The notes under the pieces are model-generated. The model searched no databases, was not told the DNA's origin, and saw nothing but the letters and a program-made list of their open reading frames with translations. DNA of 64,000 nucleotides from Wenzhouxiangella sp. XN24 (GTDB lineage: Bacteria > Pseudomonadota > Gammaproteobacteria > Steroidobacterales > XN24): contig NZ_JAAMFG010000021.1 of the NCBI RefSeq assembly GCF_011064545.1, forward strand, positions 124,001 to 188,000, given 5' to 3'. A program made the translations under genes and the position numbers. Below are positions 18,155 to 27,800 of the stretch, piece after piece. Positions within the stretch are counted from its first letter, which is position 1; each line of letters opens with the position of its first letter.

Positions 18155-19435
18155 TCAACGGGACAGTGCGCGCCAGCCGATGTCGCGTCGGCAGAATGCG
18201 CCGTCCCAGTGAACCTGGTCGGCCAGTTCGTAGGCCTTGCGCTGCGCGGTCGCCACATCGGCGCCCAGCGCGACGGTGCAGAGCACGCGTCCGCCGCTGG
18301 TCACGACCTCGTCGCCTTCCGGGCGCGTTCCGGCATGAAAGATCTTGACGTCCTCGCGATCCGCATCGGCGGCCAGCCCGGAGATGACGTCGCCCTGGCG
18401 ATAGCTGCCGGGATAGCCCGCGGCCGCCAGTACGACACCGAGTGCCGCGCGAGGGTCCCATTCGCAATGTTCGGCGCCCAGCCGGCCTTCGACGGCGGCA
18501 AGACACAGCGTGACGAGGTCGGAGCGCATGCGGAACAGGATCGGCTGGGTTTCCGGGTCGCCGAAACGGCAATTGAATTCCAGCACCCTGGGCGTGCCGT
18601 CGGCCGCCACCATGATGCCGGCGTAAAGAAAACCGGTGTAAGGAGTGCCGTCCGCGGCCAGTCCGGCGACGGTCGGCACCATGATGTCGCTCATGATGCG
18701 GTCGTGGAGCGCAAGAGTGACGACCGGCGCCGGGGAGTAGGCGCCCATGCCGCCGGTGTTCGGGCCGCGGTCGCCGTCGTCGCGCGCCTTGTGATCCTGC
18801 GACGAGGCCAGCGGCAGGATGTCACGGCCCGAGACCATGGCGATGAAACTCGCTTCCTCGCCGGCGAGGAATTCCTCGACGACGACTCTCGCCCCGGCGC
18901 TGCCGAAACGATTGTCCGCCAGCATCTCGCGCACGGCGGATTCGGCTTCCGCGACCGTCTGCGCGACGATCACGCCCTTGCCCGCCGCGAGCCCATCGGC
19001 CTTCACGACGATGGGCGCGCCCTGGCTGCGTACATAGGCGCACGCCGCCTCGACGTCGCTGAATTCTCCCCAGGCCGCTGTCGGGATGCCGTGACGATCG
19101 CAGAAAGCCTTGGAAAAAGCCTTGGAACCCTCCAGCCGGGCGCATGCGGCCGTGGGACCGAAGCACTTCAGGCCGCGGCGCTCGAATTCATCGACGATGC
19201 CCGCGACGAGGGGGACCTCCGGCCCGACGATCGTCAGCGCAACCTGCCGCGCAGCAGCGAAATCCGCGAGGGCCGGAATGTCGGCGGCGTCGATTGCGAT
19301 GTTCTCGCAATGGGGCTCGCGTGCGGTGCCGGCATTGCCGGGCGCCACGAAGACCTGTTCCACGCGGGGCGACCCGGCGACTTTCCAGGCGATTGCATGT
19401 TCGCGGCCTCCGCCGCCTACCACCAGGATTTTCAC
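18155..19435 (-). CDS. purD: Phosphoribosylamine-glycine ligase (GAR synthetase)
   Basis: The 426-residue enzyme catalyses the ATP-dependent joining of phosphoribosylamine and glycine, step two of purine synthesis. Motifs seen are the N-terminal [13 protein letters not shown], the ATP-grasp [12 protein letters not shown], the loop [14 protein letters not shown], and the metal-binding [12 protein letters not shown]. The length is that of E. coli PurD (429). It starts at GTG. It lies 46 bases after purH, so the two are probably co-transcribed, as in many proteobacteria, with tamAB following. Confidence 0.95.
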   Translation of the reverse strand: MKILVVGGGGREHAIAWKVAGSPRVEQVFVAPGNAGTAREPHCENIAIDAADIPALADFAAARQVALTIVGPEVPLVAGIVDEFERRGLKCFGPTAACARLEGSKAFSKAFCDRHGIPTAAWGEFSDVEAACAYVRSQGAPIVVKADGLAAGKGVIVAQTVAEAESAVREMLADNRFGSAGARVVVEEFLAGEEASFIAMVSGRDILPLASSQDHKARDDGDRGPNTGGMGAYSPAPVVTLALHDRIMSDIMVPTVAGLAADGTPYTGFLYAGIMVAADGTPRVLEFNCRFGDPETQPILFRMRSDLVTLCLAAVEGRLGAEHCEWDPRAALGVVLAAAGYPGSYRQGDVISGLAADADREDVKIFHAGTRPEGDEVVTSGGRVLCTVALGADVATAQRKAYELADQVHWDGAFCRRDIGWRALSR

Positions 19436-19481
19436 GTTCCTCTACCTCGCGTCGGTCACCGGCCGGGCCGGAGGGATCGTT

Positions 19482-21041
19482 TCAGTGTCGGAAATGGCGC
19501 GCGCCGGTGAACACCATGGCCAGGCCATGTTCATCCGCGGCGCGGATCACCTCGGCGTCGCGCTTGGAACCGCCCGGCTGGATGATGGCCGTGACGCCAT
19601 GCTCCGCGCCCGTGTCCACGTTGTCGCGGAAGGGGAAAAAGGCGTCCGAAGCCATCACGGAACCCTTGATCGCAAGCCCGGCGTCGGCGGCCTTGATGGC
19701 GGCGATCCGCGTGCTGTAGATCCGGCTCATCTGCCCCGCACCGACGCCGATGGTCGCAGTGCCCTTGCAGAACACGATGGCATTCGATTTCACGAAGCGC
19801 ACGACTTTCCAGGCGAACAGCAGGTCCTTGAGTTCGTGATCGCTCGGCGCCCGTTGCGACACGACCTGGAGTTGCGTCGTGTCCAGCTCGACGTCGTCCG
19901 CGTCCTGCACGAGCATGGCGCCGCCGACACTGCGCGCCTCGATGGTGCCGATTATCGGCGGGCCCCAGCGGCCTGTCTCCAGGACCCTGATATTCGGTTT
20001 GCCGGCGAGCACCTCGGCGGCCCCGGGACCCATGGAGGGGGCGATCAGGACCTCGACGAACTGTTTCTTCAGGATCGCTTCGGCCGTTTCCCCGTCGAGC
20101 GGCTGGTTGAATGCAATGATGCCCCCGAAGGCCGACACCGGGTCCGTGGCGTAGGCGGCCCGATACGCGTCGAGAATCGTTTCGGCGCTGGCCACGCCGC
20201 ACGGGTTGGCATGCTTGACGATCACGCACGTGGGCTGCTTGAAATGCTTGACGCATTCCAGCGCAGTGTCCGCGTCGAGAATGTTGTTGTAGGAGAGTTC
20301 CTTGCCCTGCAGCTGCGCAGCTGCGCCGATGGTGCCGCGGCGCGGCTGGCCCAATGCGTAGAGTGCCGCGCGCTGGTGCGGATTCTCGCCATAGCGCAGC
20401 TGCCGTGATTTTTTCAGCGGGAGAACGAGATTTTCGGGCAGCACGGCGCCGTCGAGCTCCGCCCGCCAGCCGAGCCAGGAGGCCACCGCGGCATCATAGG
20501 TCGCGACATGGCCGAAGGCTTTGGCGGCCAGCTGCAGGCGCATGTCGTGCGGGATCTCGCCGGCAGCCCGCAGCGCAGCCAGCACGAGGGCATAGTCGGA
20601 CGATTCGACGACCACGGTCACGGCCGCATGGTTCTTCGCGGCCGCGCGCAACATCGCGGGACCGCCGATGTCGATGTTCTCGACGGCCTCGTCCATCGTG
20701 CACTCGGGATCCGCAACGGCTTCCCGGAAGGGATACAGGTTCACGACCAGCAGATCGATCGGCACGATGCCGTGGTCCGACATCACCGCCTCGTCCGTGC
20801 CGCGCCGGCCGAGCAGTCCGCCGTGCACCGCCGGGTGCAGGGTCTTGACCCGCCCGTCCATGATCTCCGGGAAACCGGTCAGTTCCGAAACGTCGCGCAC
20901 CTGCAGCCCGGCGCCGCGCAGCAGCTTCGCCGTGCCGCCGGTGGACACGAGCTCGATGCCGAGCTCGACGAGGCCGCGGGCAAAATCCACGACGCCGGCT
21001 TTCTCCGAGACACTGATGAGAGCACGCTTGATTTGCGCCAT
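19482..21041 (-). CDS. purH: Bifunctional AICAR formyltransferase / IMP cyclohydrolase
   Basis: The 519-residue enzyme performs the last two steps of IMP synthesis. The N-terminal cyclohydrolase has [15 protein letters not shown]. The C-terminal transformylase has [12 protein letters not shown] and the catalytic KHANPCG. I chose the ATG giving [16 protein letters not shown], which matches the family start; the in-frame extension to 21125 is not conserved in style. It lies 25 bases after fis and before purD, with no visible promoter between, so it is likely part of the long minus-strand run. Confidence 0.95.
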   Translation of the reverse strand: MAQIKRALISVSEKAGVVDFARGLVELGIELVSTGGTAKLLRGAGLQVRDVSELTGFPEIMDGRVKTLHPAVHGGLLGRRGTDEAVMSDHGIVPIDLLVVNLYPFREAVADPECTMDEAVENIDIGGPAMLRAAAKNHAAVTVVVESSDYALVLAALRAAGEIPHDMRLQLAAKAFGHVATYDAAVASWLGWRAELDGAVLPENLVLPLKKSRQLRYGENPHQRAALYALGQPRRGTIGAAAQLQGKELSYNNILDADTALECVKHFKQPTCVIVKHANPCGVASAETILDAYRAAYATDPVSAFGGIIAFNQPLDGETAEAILKKQFVEVLIAPSMGPGAAEVLAGKPNIRVLETGRWGPPIIGTIEARSVGGAMLVQDADDVELDTTQLQVVSQRAPSDHELKDLLFAWKVVRFVKSNAIVFCKGTATIGVGAGQMSRIYSTRIAAIKAADAGLAIKGSVMASDAFFPFRDNVDTGAEHGVTAIIQPGGSKRDAEVIRAADEHGLAMVFTGARHFRH

Positions 21042-21066
21042 GTTGGATTCGCCGGCTGGAGGTGTG

Positions 21067-21363
21067 TCAGTCGAGCAGGCCGTGCCGACGAAGCTTTTTG
21101 CGCAGCGTGCCCCGGTTGATGCCAAGAATCGTCGCCGCGAGGCTCTGGTTGCCCCCCGTGTAGCCGAGCACCGCCTTGAACAGGGGCTTCTCGACCTCGC
21201 CGATCACCAGGTCGTAGAGCTCTTCCGGCTTGTGGCCGTTGAGGGTCTGGAAATACTGTTCAAGCGCTTCCTGCGCCATGTTGCCAAGGGCGCCGTCGCC
21301 GCCCACCCGCACCCGGACGTCGTCGCGCGGCGCAAGTTGCGTCTTCTCGTTGGACACGATCAT
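21067..21363 (-). CDS. fis: DNA-binding protein Fis
   Basis: The 98-residue length equals that of E. coli Fis. The C-terminal helix-turn-helix reads TILGINRGTLRKKLRRHG, almost the canonical Fis sequence, and the preceding core has YTGGNQSLAA. Fis bends DNA and modulates rRNA promoters, recombination and replication. It follows dusB by nine bases with a GGGGA ribosome binding site, the conserved dusB-fis pairing of gammaproteobacteria. The N-terminus is more acidic than in enterics. Confidence 0.95.
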   Translation of the reverse strand: MIVSNEKTQLAPRDDVRVRVGGDGALGNMAQEALEQYFQTLNGHKPEELYDLVIGEVEKPLFKAVLGYTGGNQSLAATILGINRGTLRKKLRRHGLLD

Positions 21364-21372
21364 GTTTCCCCG

Positions 21373-22407
21373 TCACGCTGCGAGCTCTTTTTCCAGAGCC
21401 TCTTCGAAAAATTCGTTGACTGCCAGCCGTTGTTCCGCCGCCGTCTCCAGGCGGACGATCATGCGGCGGAACTCCTCCCCGTCCGGTCGGCCCGCGAGAT
21501 ACCATCCCAGGTGCTTGCGCGCCGTCCGCACGCCGCGCGCCTCTCCATAGAAGCGATGCAGGGCGTCGAGATGGGCGAGAATCATATCACGGACCTCGGC
21601 CACACCGGGCTCCGTAAGTACCGCAGATTTGGCTACGAAATGACGGACCTGGCGGAAGATCCAGGGCCGTCCCTGGGCCGCGCGGCCGATCATCAGGCCG
21701 TCTGCGCCGGTGAACTCCAGCACGGCCCGCGCATCCTCGGGTGTGCGGATGTCACCGTTGGCGATCACCGGAATGGCGACGGCCGCCTTCACGGCGCGCA
21801 CCGTTTCATACTCGGCATGCCCGGTGTAGCCACAGGCGCGAGTCCGGCCATGGATCGCGATGGCGGCTACGCCTGCGTTTTCTGCGATCCTGGCGATGCG
21901 CATCGCATTGCGATGGTCCGGATCCCAGCCCGTGCGCGTCTTTAACGTGACGGGTACGCCGAGCGGCGTCATGGCCGCGACCACGGCCTCGAGAATCCGT
22001 GCCACCAGCGCTTCGTCCTGCAACAGCGCGGAACCCGCGGCGCGGTTGCACACTTTCTTCGCCGGGCAGCCCATGTTGATGTCGATGACCTGTGCGCCGA
22101 GCGCGACGTTTGCACGGGCGGCAGCCACCAGCATGTCCTCGTCCGCCCCGGCGATCTGCACGATGACCGGATCGCCTTCGCCGGCATGATCCATGCGATG
22201 ACGGCTCTTGGGCGTCGTCCAGAGACGCTGGTCGGCGCTCACCATCTCGGTGGCCGCGAAACTGGCGCCCATCCGCCGGCACAAGGCCCGGAAGGGCCGA
22301 TCCGTGACGCCGGCCATGGGTGCGAGCGCCACGACGGGCGCCGTGAACTCGTAGGGCCCGATGCGCATCGAACCGGGCATCGCCGCAGCCGTCGCCGGCG
22401 GGTCCAT
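21373..22407 (-). CDS. dusB: tRNA-dihydrouridine synthase B
   Basis: The 344-residue flavoenzyme reduces specific uridines in the tRNA D-loop to dihydrouridine. It has the FMN-barrel start PMAGVTDRPFR, the catalytic NMGCPAKKVC segment, KTRTGWDPDH, and GRAAQGRPWIF near the phosphate site. The ATG at 22407 overlaps the upstream stop (TGATG), which supports it as the start. An internal ATG (MRIGPYEFTAP, 22368) matches the usual family N-terminus and is the alternative. Confidence 0.94.
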   Translation of the reverse strand: MDPPATAAAMPGSMRIGPYEFTAPVVALAPMAGVTDRPFRALCRRMGASFAATEMVSADQRLWTTPKSRHRMDHAGEGDPVIVQIAGADEDMLVAAARANVALGAQVIDINMGCPAKKVCNRAAGSALLQDEALVARILEAVVAAMTPLGVPVTLKTRTGWDPDHRNAMRIARIAENAGVAAIAIHGRTRACGYTGHAEYETVRAVKAAVAIPVIANGDIRTPEDARAVLEFTGADGLMIGRAAQGRPWIFRQVRHFVAKSAVLTEPGVAEVRDMILAHLDALHRFYGEARGVRTARKHLGWYLAGRPDGEEFRRMIVRLETAAEQRLAVNEFFEEALEKELAA

Positions 22408-23960
22408 CAGCGGAATGGCGCCGGTCCGCAGACGAGCCCGCGATCCGGCATTTCCAGGCAGAAATCGAGCCGGAAGCCGTCGGCCCTGCCGCCCGGGTCC
22501 GGTACGGTCACGGTGGCCTGGACACGGCCGTTCGCGGCGAGGCGACGACCATTGGCATGGTCTTCCAGGTATTGCGCAGGCAGCACGTCATGCATGCCGA
22601 CCCGGCGCCCGTCACGGCCCTCCAGGATGACCCGGATCACGGGGTAGGGCTGCGGATAGGTTGCGGCATTCATGAAATCGACGGCGACGATGAGCACGTC
22701 GGGCTGGTCGGCGGCCGCGATCGCCTCCCACCGCAGCGCGCGAAATTCGGCGGGATTCCAGTCCGGCGTGGCGGCGATGCCGAGCGTCGCGTAGATGGGC
22801 GCGAGGACGGCCTGTCCCGCGGGATGGCGCAGCAACTTGCCGTGCTGCATATGCGCCCAGGCGCCGGTGAGCAAGAGGATCCCCAGCAGGGCGAGGGTTA
22901 TCCTGGCCCAGCGTCCACGCGGCGGCGGGGCCGGGGCGAATTCTTCCGGGACGTCGGGATCGGCGAGTACCGCGGTGGAGGCGGGTTCGGGGCGCTCGTC
23001 CGATTCGGTCGAAGCCGCGATCTTGCCGGCCGCATCGATCTCGTCCGCCGCGTCGATCTCGCGGCTCTCGTCGATGTCGCGGCTCTCGTCGATCTCGCGG
23101 CTCTCGAAGATTCCGTCGGTCTCTGGTGCCGTCCCGGCTTCGCGGGCTCTTTCTTTCGCCTGGTCCGCTTCGGCGTCCTCCGTCGGCAAGGCCGGTGCAT
23201 CGTCGTCGCCGACGAAGGGACTCGAGGCATCGTCCTCGAACGTCTCGTCGAGTTCGTCGACACGAAACACAGAGTCCGGATCGGGAAAATCGTCGAGTTC
23301 GTCGGCGCCTTCGTCCAGCGCAGACATCGGAGCTTCGTTCTCTGGAGAAGGGCGCGGCAGGTCGTCATCGTCCGGTGGCGTCGCGAAGAATTCCTCGGGC
23401 ACCAGGTCGGCTGCCGCGGCCTCCGGCAGTTCCTCCGGCAGCGCCTCGGGAAGATCTTCAGGCGCGAACTCGTCCGCGAATTCGTCTGCTGCGCCCTGGG
23501 GCAGATCCTCGGGCAGGAGGTCCGCAGCCGGCTCATCGCCATGCACGTGGTCGTCCGTTTCGCGCGCCGGCATCTCCGGTTCGAGCTCGAACAGTTCCCG
23601 GCCGAAACTTTCCACCTCGAGCGGTTCGCCGCCGCCGATCAGTGACTCCAGTTCCTCGAGAAATTCGTCCTCGTCGCGCGCCGCCGACTCGATTTCATCG
23701 CCGGGCAGGTCGTCGGCCGCTTCCGGGTCGGAGACGGGGTCAGGGACCGGGTCAGGGACCGGGTCAGGGACCGGGTCAGGCGCTGGGGCCGGTACGGGGA
23801 CCGCGACTTCGGCCGGATCGCTCGGCCGCGTTTCGCTGAGCGATTCGAGTGCGTCGAACGTGGCGCCGCAGGCGCCGCAGATGACGGTGCCGTCCGCAGC
23901 GCGCAGTTCGGCCGCGGTGATGTGGAACACGGTTCTGCAGTCTGGACAACGAGTAAACAT
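22407..23960 (-). CDS. Zinc-ribbon and DUF3426 protein with long acidic repeat region
   Basis: The 517-residue protein starts [14 protein letters not shown] and has two CxxC pairs, the MJ0042-type zinc ribbon. The middle (about residues 45-350) is extremely acidic and repetitive, with VPDP and ESREID units. A single membrane helix (ITLALLGILLLTGAWAHM) leads into a DUF3426 domain of about 150 residues that would be periplasmic. This zinc-ribbon plus DUF3426 layout is typical of a gene found next to prmA in many proteobacteria; its function is unknown. Its ATG overlaps the prmA stop (TGATG) and its own stop overlaps the dusB start. Confidence 0.82.
   Translation of the reverse strand: MFTRCPDCRTVFHITAAELRAADGTVICGACGATFDALESLSETRPSDPAEVAVPVPAPAPDPVPDPVPDPVPDPVSDPEAADDLPGDEIESAARDEDEFLEELESLIGGGEPLEVESFGRELFELEPEMPARETDDHVHGDEPAADLLPEDLPQGAADEFADEFAPEDLPEALPEELPEAAAADLVPEEFFATPPDDDDLPRPSPENEAPMSALDEGADELDDFPDPDSVFRVDELDETFEDDASSPFVGDDDAPALPTEDAEADQAKERAREAGTAPETDGIFESREIDESRDIDESREIDAADEIDAAGKIAASTESDERPEPASTAVLADPDVPEEFAPAPPPRGRWARITLALLGILLLTGAWAHMQHGKLLRHPAGQAVLAPIYATLGIAATPDWNPAEFRALRWEAIAAADQPDVLIVAVDFMNAATYPQPYPVIRVILEGRDGRRVGMHDVLPAQYLEDHANGRRLAANGRVQATVTVPDPGGRADGFRLDFCLEMPDRGLVCGPAPFR
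23053..23106. repeat. Three tandem 18-base repeats inside the acidic coding region
   Basis: Units TCGATCTCGCGGCTCTCG at 23053, 23071 and 23089 differ by one base in the middle copy. On the minus strand they encode the ESREID/ESRDID repeats of the zinc-ribbon protein. The unit length is a multiple of three, so copy-number changes would keep the frame. Confidence 0.85.
23737..23780. repeat. Tandem 12-base repeat inside the acidic coding region
   Basis: GGGTCAGGGACC occurs three times without interruption from 23737, followed by a partial fourth copy. On the minus strand it encodes the PVPDPVPDP stretch of the zinc-ribbon/DUF3426 protein. It is a coding minisatellite, not a CRISPR array, because there are no spacers. 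Confidence 0.88.
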
Positions 23961-24904
23961 CAGCTCGAGGTTTTCCTCCGGCCCGAGAGTCTCACCCAGT
24001 CCTCGCGGACTGCGGCTGGCTCGAGCTGAAAGGCCTCCTGGGCCGCCGCCTCGAGCACGCTTTCCTGGCCGACAAGAATACCCGAAAGCGCGATCCGGCC
24101 GTGATCTGCGAGCAGGTCCGCGAAGCACGGCAGGAGCTGCTGCAGCGGTCCCGCGAGAATGTTCGCGACCAGCACCCGGGCGCGGCGGCCGGCCAAGAGC
24201 TCCGCGAGGTCCTGCGGCGCGCATGCGTGCAGCTTGTCCGCCACGCCGTTGAGCGTCGCATTGGCGCGGGTTGCGAGCAGGGCCTGCGGATCGAGATCCA
24301 CGGCGATGGCCTCTGCCGCCCCGAGCTGCAGCGCCGCGATTGCAAGGATGCCGGAACCGCAGCCGTAGTCGATGACCAGCGCTCCCTCGAGCGGCGTCGC
24401 CTGGTCGCGTGGCTCGCTCGGGCCCTCGCGCTGCGGCGCGGCCAGGCCGTCCAGCCACTCCAGGCACAGTCCCGTGGTGGGATGCGTGCCCGTACCGAAT
24501 GCGAGGCCCGGGTCGAGGCGCACCACGGTACGTCCCGCGGGCGCCGTCATGCCGGTCGGGACGACCGCCAGTCGCGTGCCGAAACACAGCGGGCGGAAAT
24601 CCCGCAGCCACTCGCGTTCCCAGGCCCGATCCTCGAGTCGCGCGATGCGCCACTGGGCAACGGGCGGCCGGCCATGCAGCGTGGCGAGCAGCCTCAGCGG
24701 ATCACGGCCGCCCTCGAACAGGCCGGTGATCTGCAGTCGCGGCCACAAGGGCATCTCTCCGGGTGCAGGCTCGAGCACGGGCGCATCCGCAGCGTCCTGC
24801 AGCGTCACTGACAATGCGCCGGCTTCGAGCAGCAGCGCCTCGGCGAGGTCGGCCTCGCTGCTGGCGACCGTGGTCGAGGCTTCGAGCCAGTCGGCAGGGC
24901 TCAG
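23960..24904 (-). CDS. prmA: Ribosomal protein L11 methyltransferase
   Basis: The protein (about 314 residues) uses S-adenosylmethionine to methylate ribosomal protein L11. Motifs are [17 protein letters not shown], the SAM motif [15 protein letters not shown], and [12 protein letters not shown]. The E. coli protein has a similar length (293) and starts MPWIQLKL, which corresponds to PADWLEAST here. No ATG, GTG or TTG is available nearby in frame. The only plausible initiator is CTG at 24904, which overlaps the accC stop as CTGA, with GAAGAGGC about ten bases upstream. The frame stays open far upstream only as a shadow of accC. Confidence 0.9.
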   Translation of the reverse strand: MSPADWLEASTTVASSEADLAEALLLEAGALSVTLQDAADAPVLEPAPGEMPLWPRLQITGLFEGGRDPLRLLATLHGRPPVAQWRIARLEDRAWEREWLRDFRPLCFGTRLAVVPTGMTAPAGRTVVRLDPGLAFGTGTHPTTGLCLEWLDGLAAPQREGPSEPRDQATPLEGALVIDYGCGSGILAIAALQLGAAEAIAVDLDPQALLATRANATLNGVADKLHACAPQDLAELLAGRRARVLVANILAGPLQQLLPCFADLLADHGRIALSGILVGQESVLEAAAQEAFQLEPAAVREDWVRLSGRRKTSS

Positions 24905-26241
24905 AGGCCCAGCCTCTTCTCGAGGTAGTGGATATCGGTGCCGCCCGCCTTGAAGGCGCTGTGACTGAAGATCTCCTGGTGCAGGGGGATGTTCGTGCGA
25001 ATCCCTTCGACGACGATTTCCGTCAGCGCCGTCTGCATGCGCGCGATCGCCGATTCTCGGTTCGGGCCATGCGCGATCAGCTTGCCGATCATGCTGTCGT
25101 AATAGGGCGGCACGTTGTAGCCGGAGTAGATATGGCTGTCGACGCGGATGCCCGGTCCGCCCGGTGCATGCCACTGGCGTATCGGGCCCGGGCTCGGCAT
25201 GAAGGTCTTGGCATCCTCCGCATTGATGCGGCATTCCATGGCGTGGCCGCGGATGACGATGTCCTCCTGGCGGATGCGCAGCGGCTGCCCCGCCGCGATC
25301 CGCAGCTGCTCCTGCACGATGTCGATGCCGGTGATCATCTCCGTCACCGGGTGCTCCACCTGGACGCGGGTGTTCATCTCGATGAAGAAGAATTCTTCGT
25401 CCTGGTAAAGGAATTCGAAAGTGCCGGCACCGCGGTAGCCGATTTCGAGGCACGCCTCGACACAGCGCCGTCCGATCGCGTCGCGCTGTGCGGGCGTGAT
25501 CCCTGGGGCCGGCGCTTCCTCGACGACTTTCTGGTGACGCCGCTGCATGGAGCAGTCCCGCTCGCCGAGATGGACCGCGTGGCCCTGGCCGTCGGCAAGC
25601 ACCTGGAACTCGATGTGGCGCGGCCGCTCGAGATATTTTTCCAGGTAGACCATTTCGTTGCCGAAAGCGGAAAGCGCCTCGCCGCGGGTGACCGTGATGG
25701 CGTTCAGCAGCGTGGCGTCCGAGTGCACGACCCGCATGCCGCGTCCACCGCCGCCGCCGGCGGCCTTGATCAGCACCGGGTAGCCGATGCTGCGCGCCAT
25801 CTTCAGGCTCGCCTCGCCGTCTTCCCCGAGCGGGCCGTCGGAACCAGGCACGCAGGGAATGCCCGCCGCTTTCATGGCGCGGATCGCGGAGACCTTGTCG
25901 CCCATGAGCCGGATCGTTTCCGGTCGGGGACCGATGAACACGAAGCCGCTTTTCTCGACGCGCTCGGCGAAGTCCGCGTTCTCCGAAAGGAAGCCGTATC
26001 CCGGGTGGATCGCGATGGCGTCCGTGACTTCCGCGGCGCTGATGATGGCCGGCATGTTCAGGTAACTCTGCGCCGAGGGCGGCGGGCCGATGCACACCGA
26101 CTCGTCGGCCAGCAGGACGTGTTTCTGGTTGCTGTCCGCGGTCGAGTGCACCGCGACGGTCTTGATGCCCAGCTCGCGACACGCCCGGAGGATGCGCAGC
26201 GCGATTTCGCCGCGGTTTGCGATGACGACCTTCTCGAGCAC
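24901..26241 (-). CDS. accC: Biotin carboxylase subunit of acetyl-CoA carboxylase
   Basis: The 446-residue ATP-grasp enzyme carboxylates the biotin on AccB, the first half of malonyl-CoA formation. Motifs are [14 protein letters not shown], the ATP loop [28 protein letters not shown], and the catalytic [16 protein letters not shown]. It starts at GTG, six bases after accB. The length matches E. coli AccC (449). Its stop codon overlaps the putative CTG start of prmA. Confidence 0.96.
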   Translation of the reverse strand: MLEKVVIANRGEIALRILRACRELGIKTVAVHSTADSNQKHVLLADESVCIGPPPSAQSYLNMPAIISAAEVTDAIAIHPGYGFLSENADFAERVEKSGFVFIGPRPETIRLMGDKVSAIRAMKAAGIPCVPGSDGPLGEDGEASLKMARSIGYPVLIKAAGGGGGRGMRVVHSDATLLNAITVTRGEALSAFGNEMVYLEKYLERPRHIEFQVLADGQGHAVHLGERDCSMQRRHQKVVEEAPAPGITPAQRDAIGRRCVEACLEIGYRGAGTFEFLYQDEEFFFIEMNTRVQVEHPVTEMITGIDIVQEQLRIAAGQPLRIRQEDIVIRGHAMECRINAEDAKTFMPSPGPIRQWHAPGGPGIRVDSHIYSGYNVPPYYDSMIGKLIAHGPNRESAIARMQTALTEIVVEGIRTNIPLHQEIFSHSAFKAGGTDIHYLEKRLGL

Positions 26242-26247
26242 GATGGC

Positions 26248-26697
26248 TTACTCGACGATGAACAGCGGCTGGTCGAACTCGACCGGCTCGCCGTTCTCCG
26301 CGAGGATCCCGACGATCGTCCCTGCAACTTCGCTCTCGATCTGGTTCATCATCTTCATGGCCTCGATGATGCAGAGCGTGTCGCCGATCTCGACCTTGCT
26401 GCCGATCTGCACGAATGGCTTTGCACCGGGCGCCGGCGAGCCATAGAACGTGCCGACCATCGGCGCCTTGACCGTATGGCCCGACTGCGGAGCCGGCACG
26501 GCGGGCGCCTCGGCCGCAGGGCCGGCCGGCGGCGCCGGGTCCTGGGCGAAGTGGGCCGTCGGCGGCGGGCCGACCCAGGCCCTGCCCGTGGGGTGCCGGC
26601 TGATGCGCACGGACTCCTCGCCCTCGTGGATCTCGATCTCTGCGATGCCGGATTCCTCCAGCAATTCGATCAGTTTCTTGACCTTGCGAATATCCAT
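26248..26697 (-). CDS. accB: Biotin carboxyl carrier protein of acetyl-CoA carboxylase
   Basis: The 149-residue protein begins [17 protein letters not shown], a conserved AccB start. A Pro/Ala-rich flexible linker follows (about residues 45-72). The C-terminal biotinyl domain carries the biotin-acceptor motif [10 protein letters not shown] and ends PLFIVE. The frame extends upstream to 27012 only as a shadow of aroQ. It starts two bases after the aroQ stop; the aroQ-accB-accC order is common in gammaproteobacteria. Confidence 0.96.
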   Translation of the reverse strand: MDIRKVKKLIELLEESGIAEIEIHEGEESVRISRHPTGRAWVGPPPTAHFAQDPAPPAGPAAEAPAVPAPQSGHTVKAPMVGTFYGSPAPGAKPFVQIGSKVEIGDTLCIIEAMKMMNQIESEVAGTIVGILAENGEPVEFDQPLFIVE

Positions 26698-26699
26698 GT

Positions 26700-27152
26700 T
26701 CAGTTCCTTTCGGGTCCGCGCAACAGGGCGTCTGCCGCACGAATGGCGAGTTCGTAGCCGATCGGGCCCAGTCCCGAGATCACGCCCGCGGCGACGGCCG
26801 AGAAGTAGGAGCGACGGCGGAAGCCCTCCCGGCCGTGCACGTTGGAAAGGTGGACCTCGATGAACGGAATGCCGACGGCGGTGAGCGCATCGCGCAGCGC
26901 GATGCTGCTGTGCGTGAAAGCGGCCGGGTTGACGACGATGGCGCCGATGCCGCCCCCGGGAGCGGCCTGCACCCGCTGGATGAGTTCGTGCTCCGCGTTC
27001 GACTGGAAGCATTCGAGGGTGTGCCCGAGTTCCCCGGCCAGCCGCGCGCAGCGTTCCTCGATGGACGCGAGCGTGACGACCCCGTACAGGTCGGGCTCCC
27101 GCTCCCCGAGCAGGTTCATGTTCGGGCCGTTCAACAGCAGGAGGCGGCTCAT
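26700..27152 (-). CDS. aroQ: 3-dehydroquinate dehydratase, type II
   Basis: The 150-residue enzyme dehydrates 3-dehydroquinate in the shikimate pathway. It has [17 protein letters not shown] with the catalytic Arg and Tyr, [16 protein letters not shown], and [20 protein letters not shown] with the catalytic His. I chose the ATG giving [11 protein letters not shown]. It is the first gene of the long minus-strand run, so the promoter should lie in the preceding 105-base spacer, although no clear hexamer pair is visible there. Confidence 0.95.
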   Translation of the reverse strand: MSRLLLLNGPNMNLLGEREPDLYGVVTLASIEERCARLAGELGHTLECFQSNAEHELIQRVQAAPGGGIGAIVVNPAAFTHSSIALRDALTAVGIPFIEVHLSNVHGREGFRRRSYFSAVAAGVISGLGPIGYELAIRAADALLRGPERN

Positions 27153-27226
27153 GGCAGGCGAGTTTTCATAGGAAACCCGAAGATGCACGCTAGATCGGAG
27201 AAAGTCTATAGCTTTTCGCTACAAAT

Positions 27227-27248
27227 ATGCGCCGGCGGCCAGGCGCAT
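27227..27248 (-). terminator. Weak hairpin behind the TlpA-like gene
   Basis: ATGCGCC and GGCGCAT form a 7-base stem with an 8-base loop, ten bases past the stop of the TlpA-like gene. The bases that follow on the minus strand (ATTTGTA) are only mildly T-rich. It could partly terminate the dsbD-tlpA transcript before aroQ. Confidence 0.3.
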
Positions 27249-27257
27249 CTGCGCCGC

Positions 27258-27800
27258 TCAGAGCAGCTCCGCGAGAATGGCCTCGATCTGTTCGCGATGA
27301 ATCTCGCCGGTGTGGACCCGCAGGATCCGGCCCTCGCGGTCGGTGAATGCCGTGAACGGCAGGCCGATGAAGTTGTTCACGAAGACGTTCGCGAGATCCA
27401 TGGCGTCCTGCTGGCCGACCAGGACCGGGTAATTGAAGTCGAAGTCGGCCGCAAACTCGGCCACCGCTTCGGTCTCGTCGATCGCGATGCCGATGACCTG
27501 GACGCCGCGGTCGGCGAAGCGGTCCTGGACCTCGACGAGGAGGGGGATCTCGCGGATGCAGGGCGGGCACCAGGTGGCCCAGAAGTTCACCACGCGCACG
27601 GCTCCGTCCCACTCGCTGCTCGAGCGGGGCGTGCCCTCGAGGTCCGGCAGGGTGAAGGACGGAGCGAATTCCGCTGACTGGCGCGCGGCCGTCGCGGGTG
27701 GCGTCTCGGGCGGCGCATGCGTGAACAGCTTCAGGTAGATGAAGAACCCGGCCGCGCCCGCGACCAGCGCCAGCACGACCAGCGGCAGCGCCCGCGTCAC
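27258..27800 (-). CDS. TlpA-family thiol-disulfide oxidoreductase, membrane anchored
   Basis: The 180-residue protein starts at a GTG that overlaps the dsbD stop (GTGA). One N-terminal membrane anchor (LVVLALVAGAAGFFIYL) is followed by a periplasmic thioredoxin fold with the active site WCPPC in NFWATWCPPCIREIP and the cis-proline segment IGLPFTAF. It probably receives electrons from the DsbD encoded just upstream and reduces periplasmic thiols, for example in cytochrome c maturation. Longer in-frame starts upstream only shadow dsbD. Confidence 0.88.
   Translation of the reverse strand: MTRALPLVVLALVAGAAGFFIYLKLFTHAPPETPPATAARQSAEFAPSFTLPDLEGTPRSSSEWDGAVRVVNFWATWCPPCIREIPLLVEVQDRFADRGVQVIGIAIDETEAVAEFAADFDFNYPVLVGQQDAMDLANVFVNNFIGLPFTAFTDREGRILRVHTGEIHREQIEAILAELL

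Noticed and set aside
23053-23780. Tandem repeats considered as a CRISPR array
   Set aside because: Units of 12 and 18 bases abut without spacers and are multiples of three inside one coding frame.
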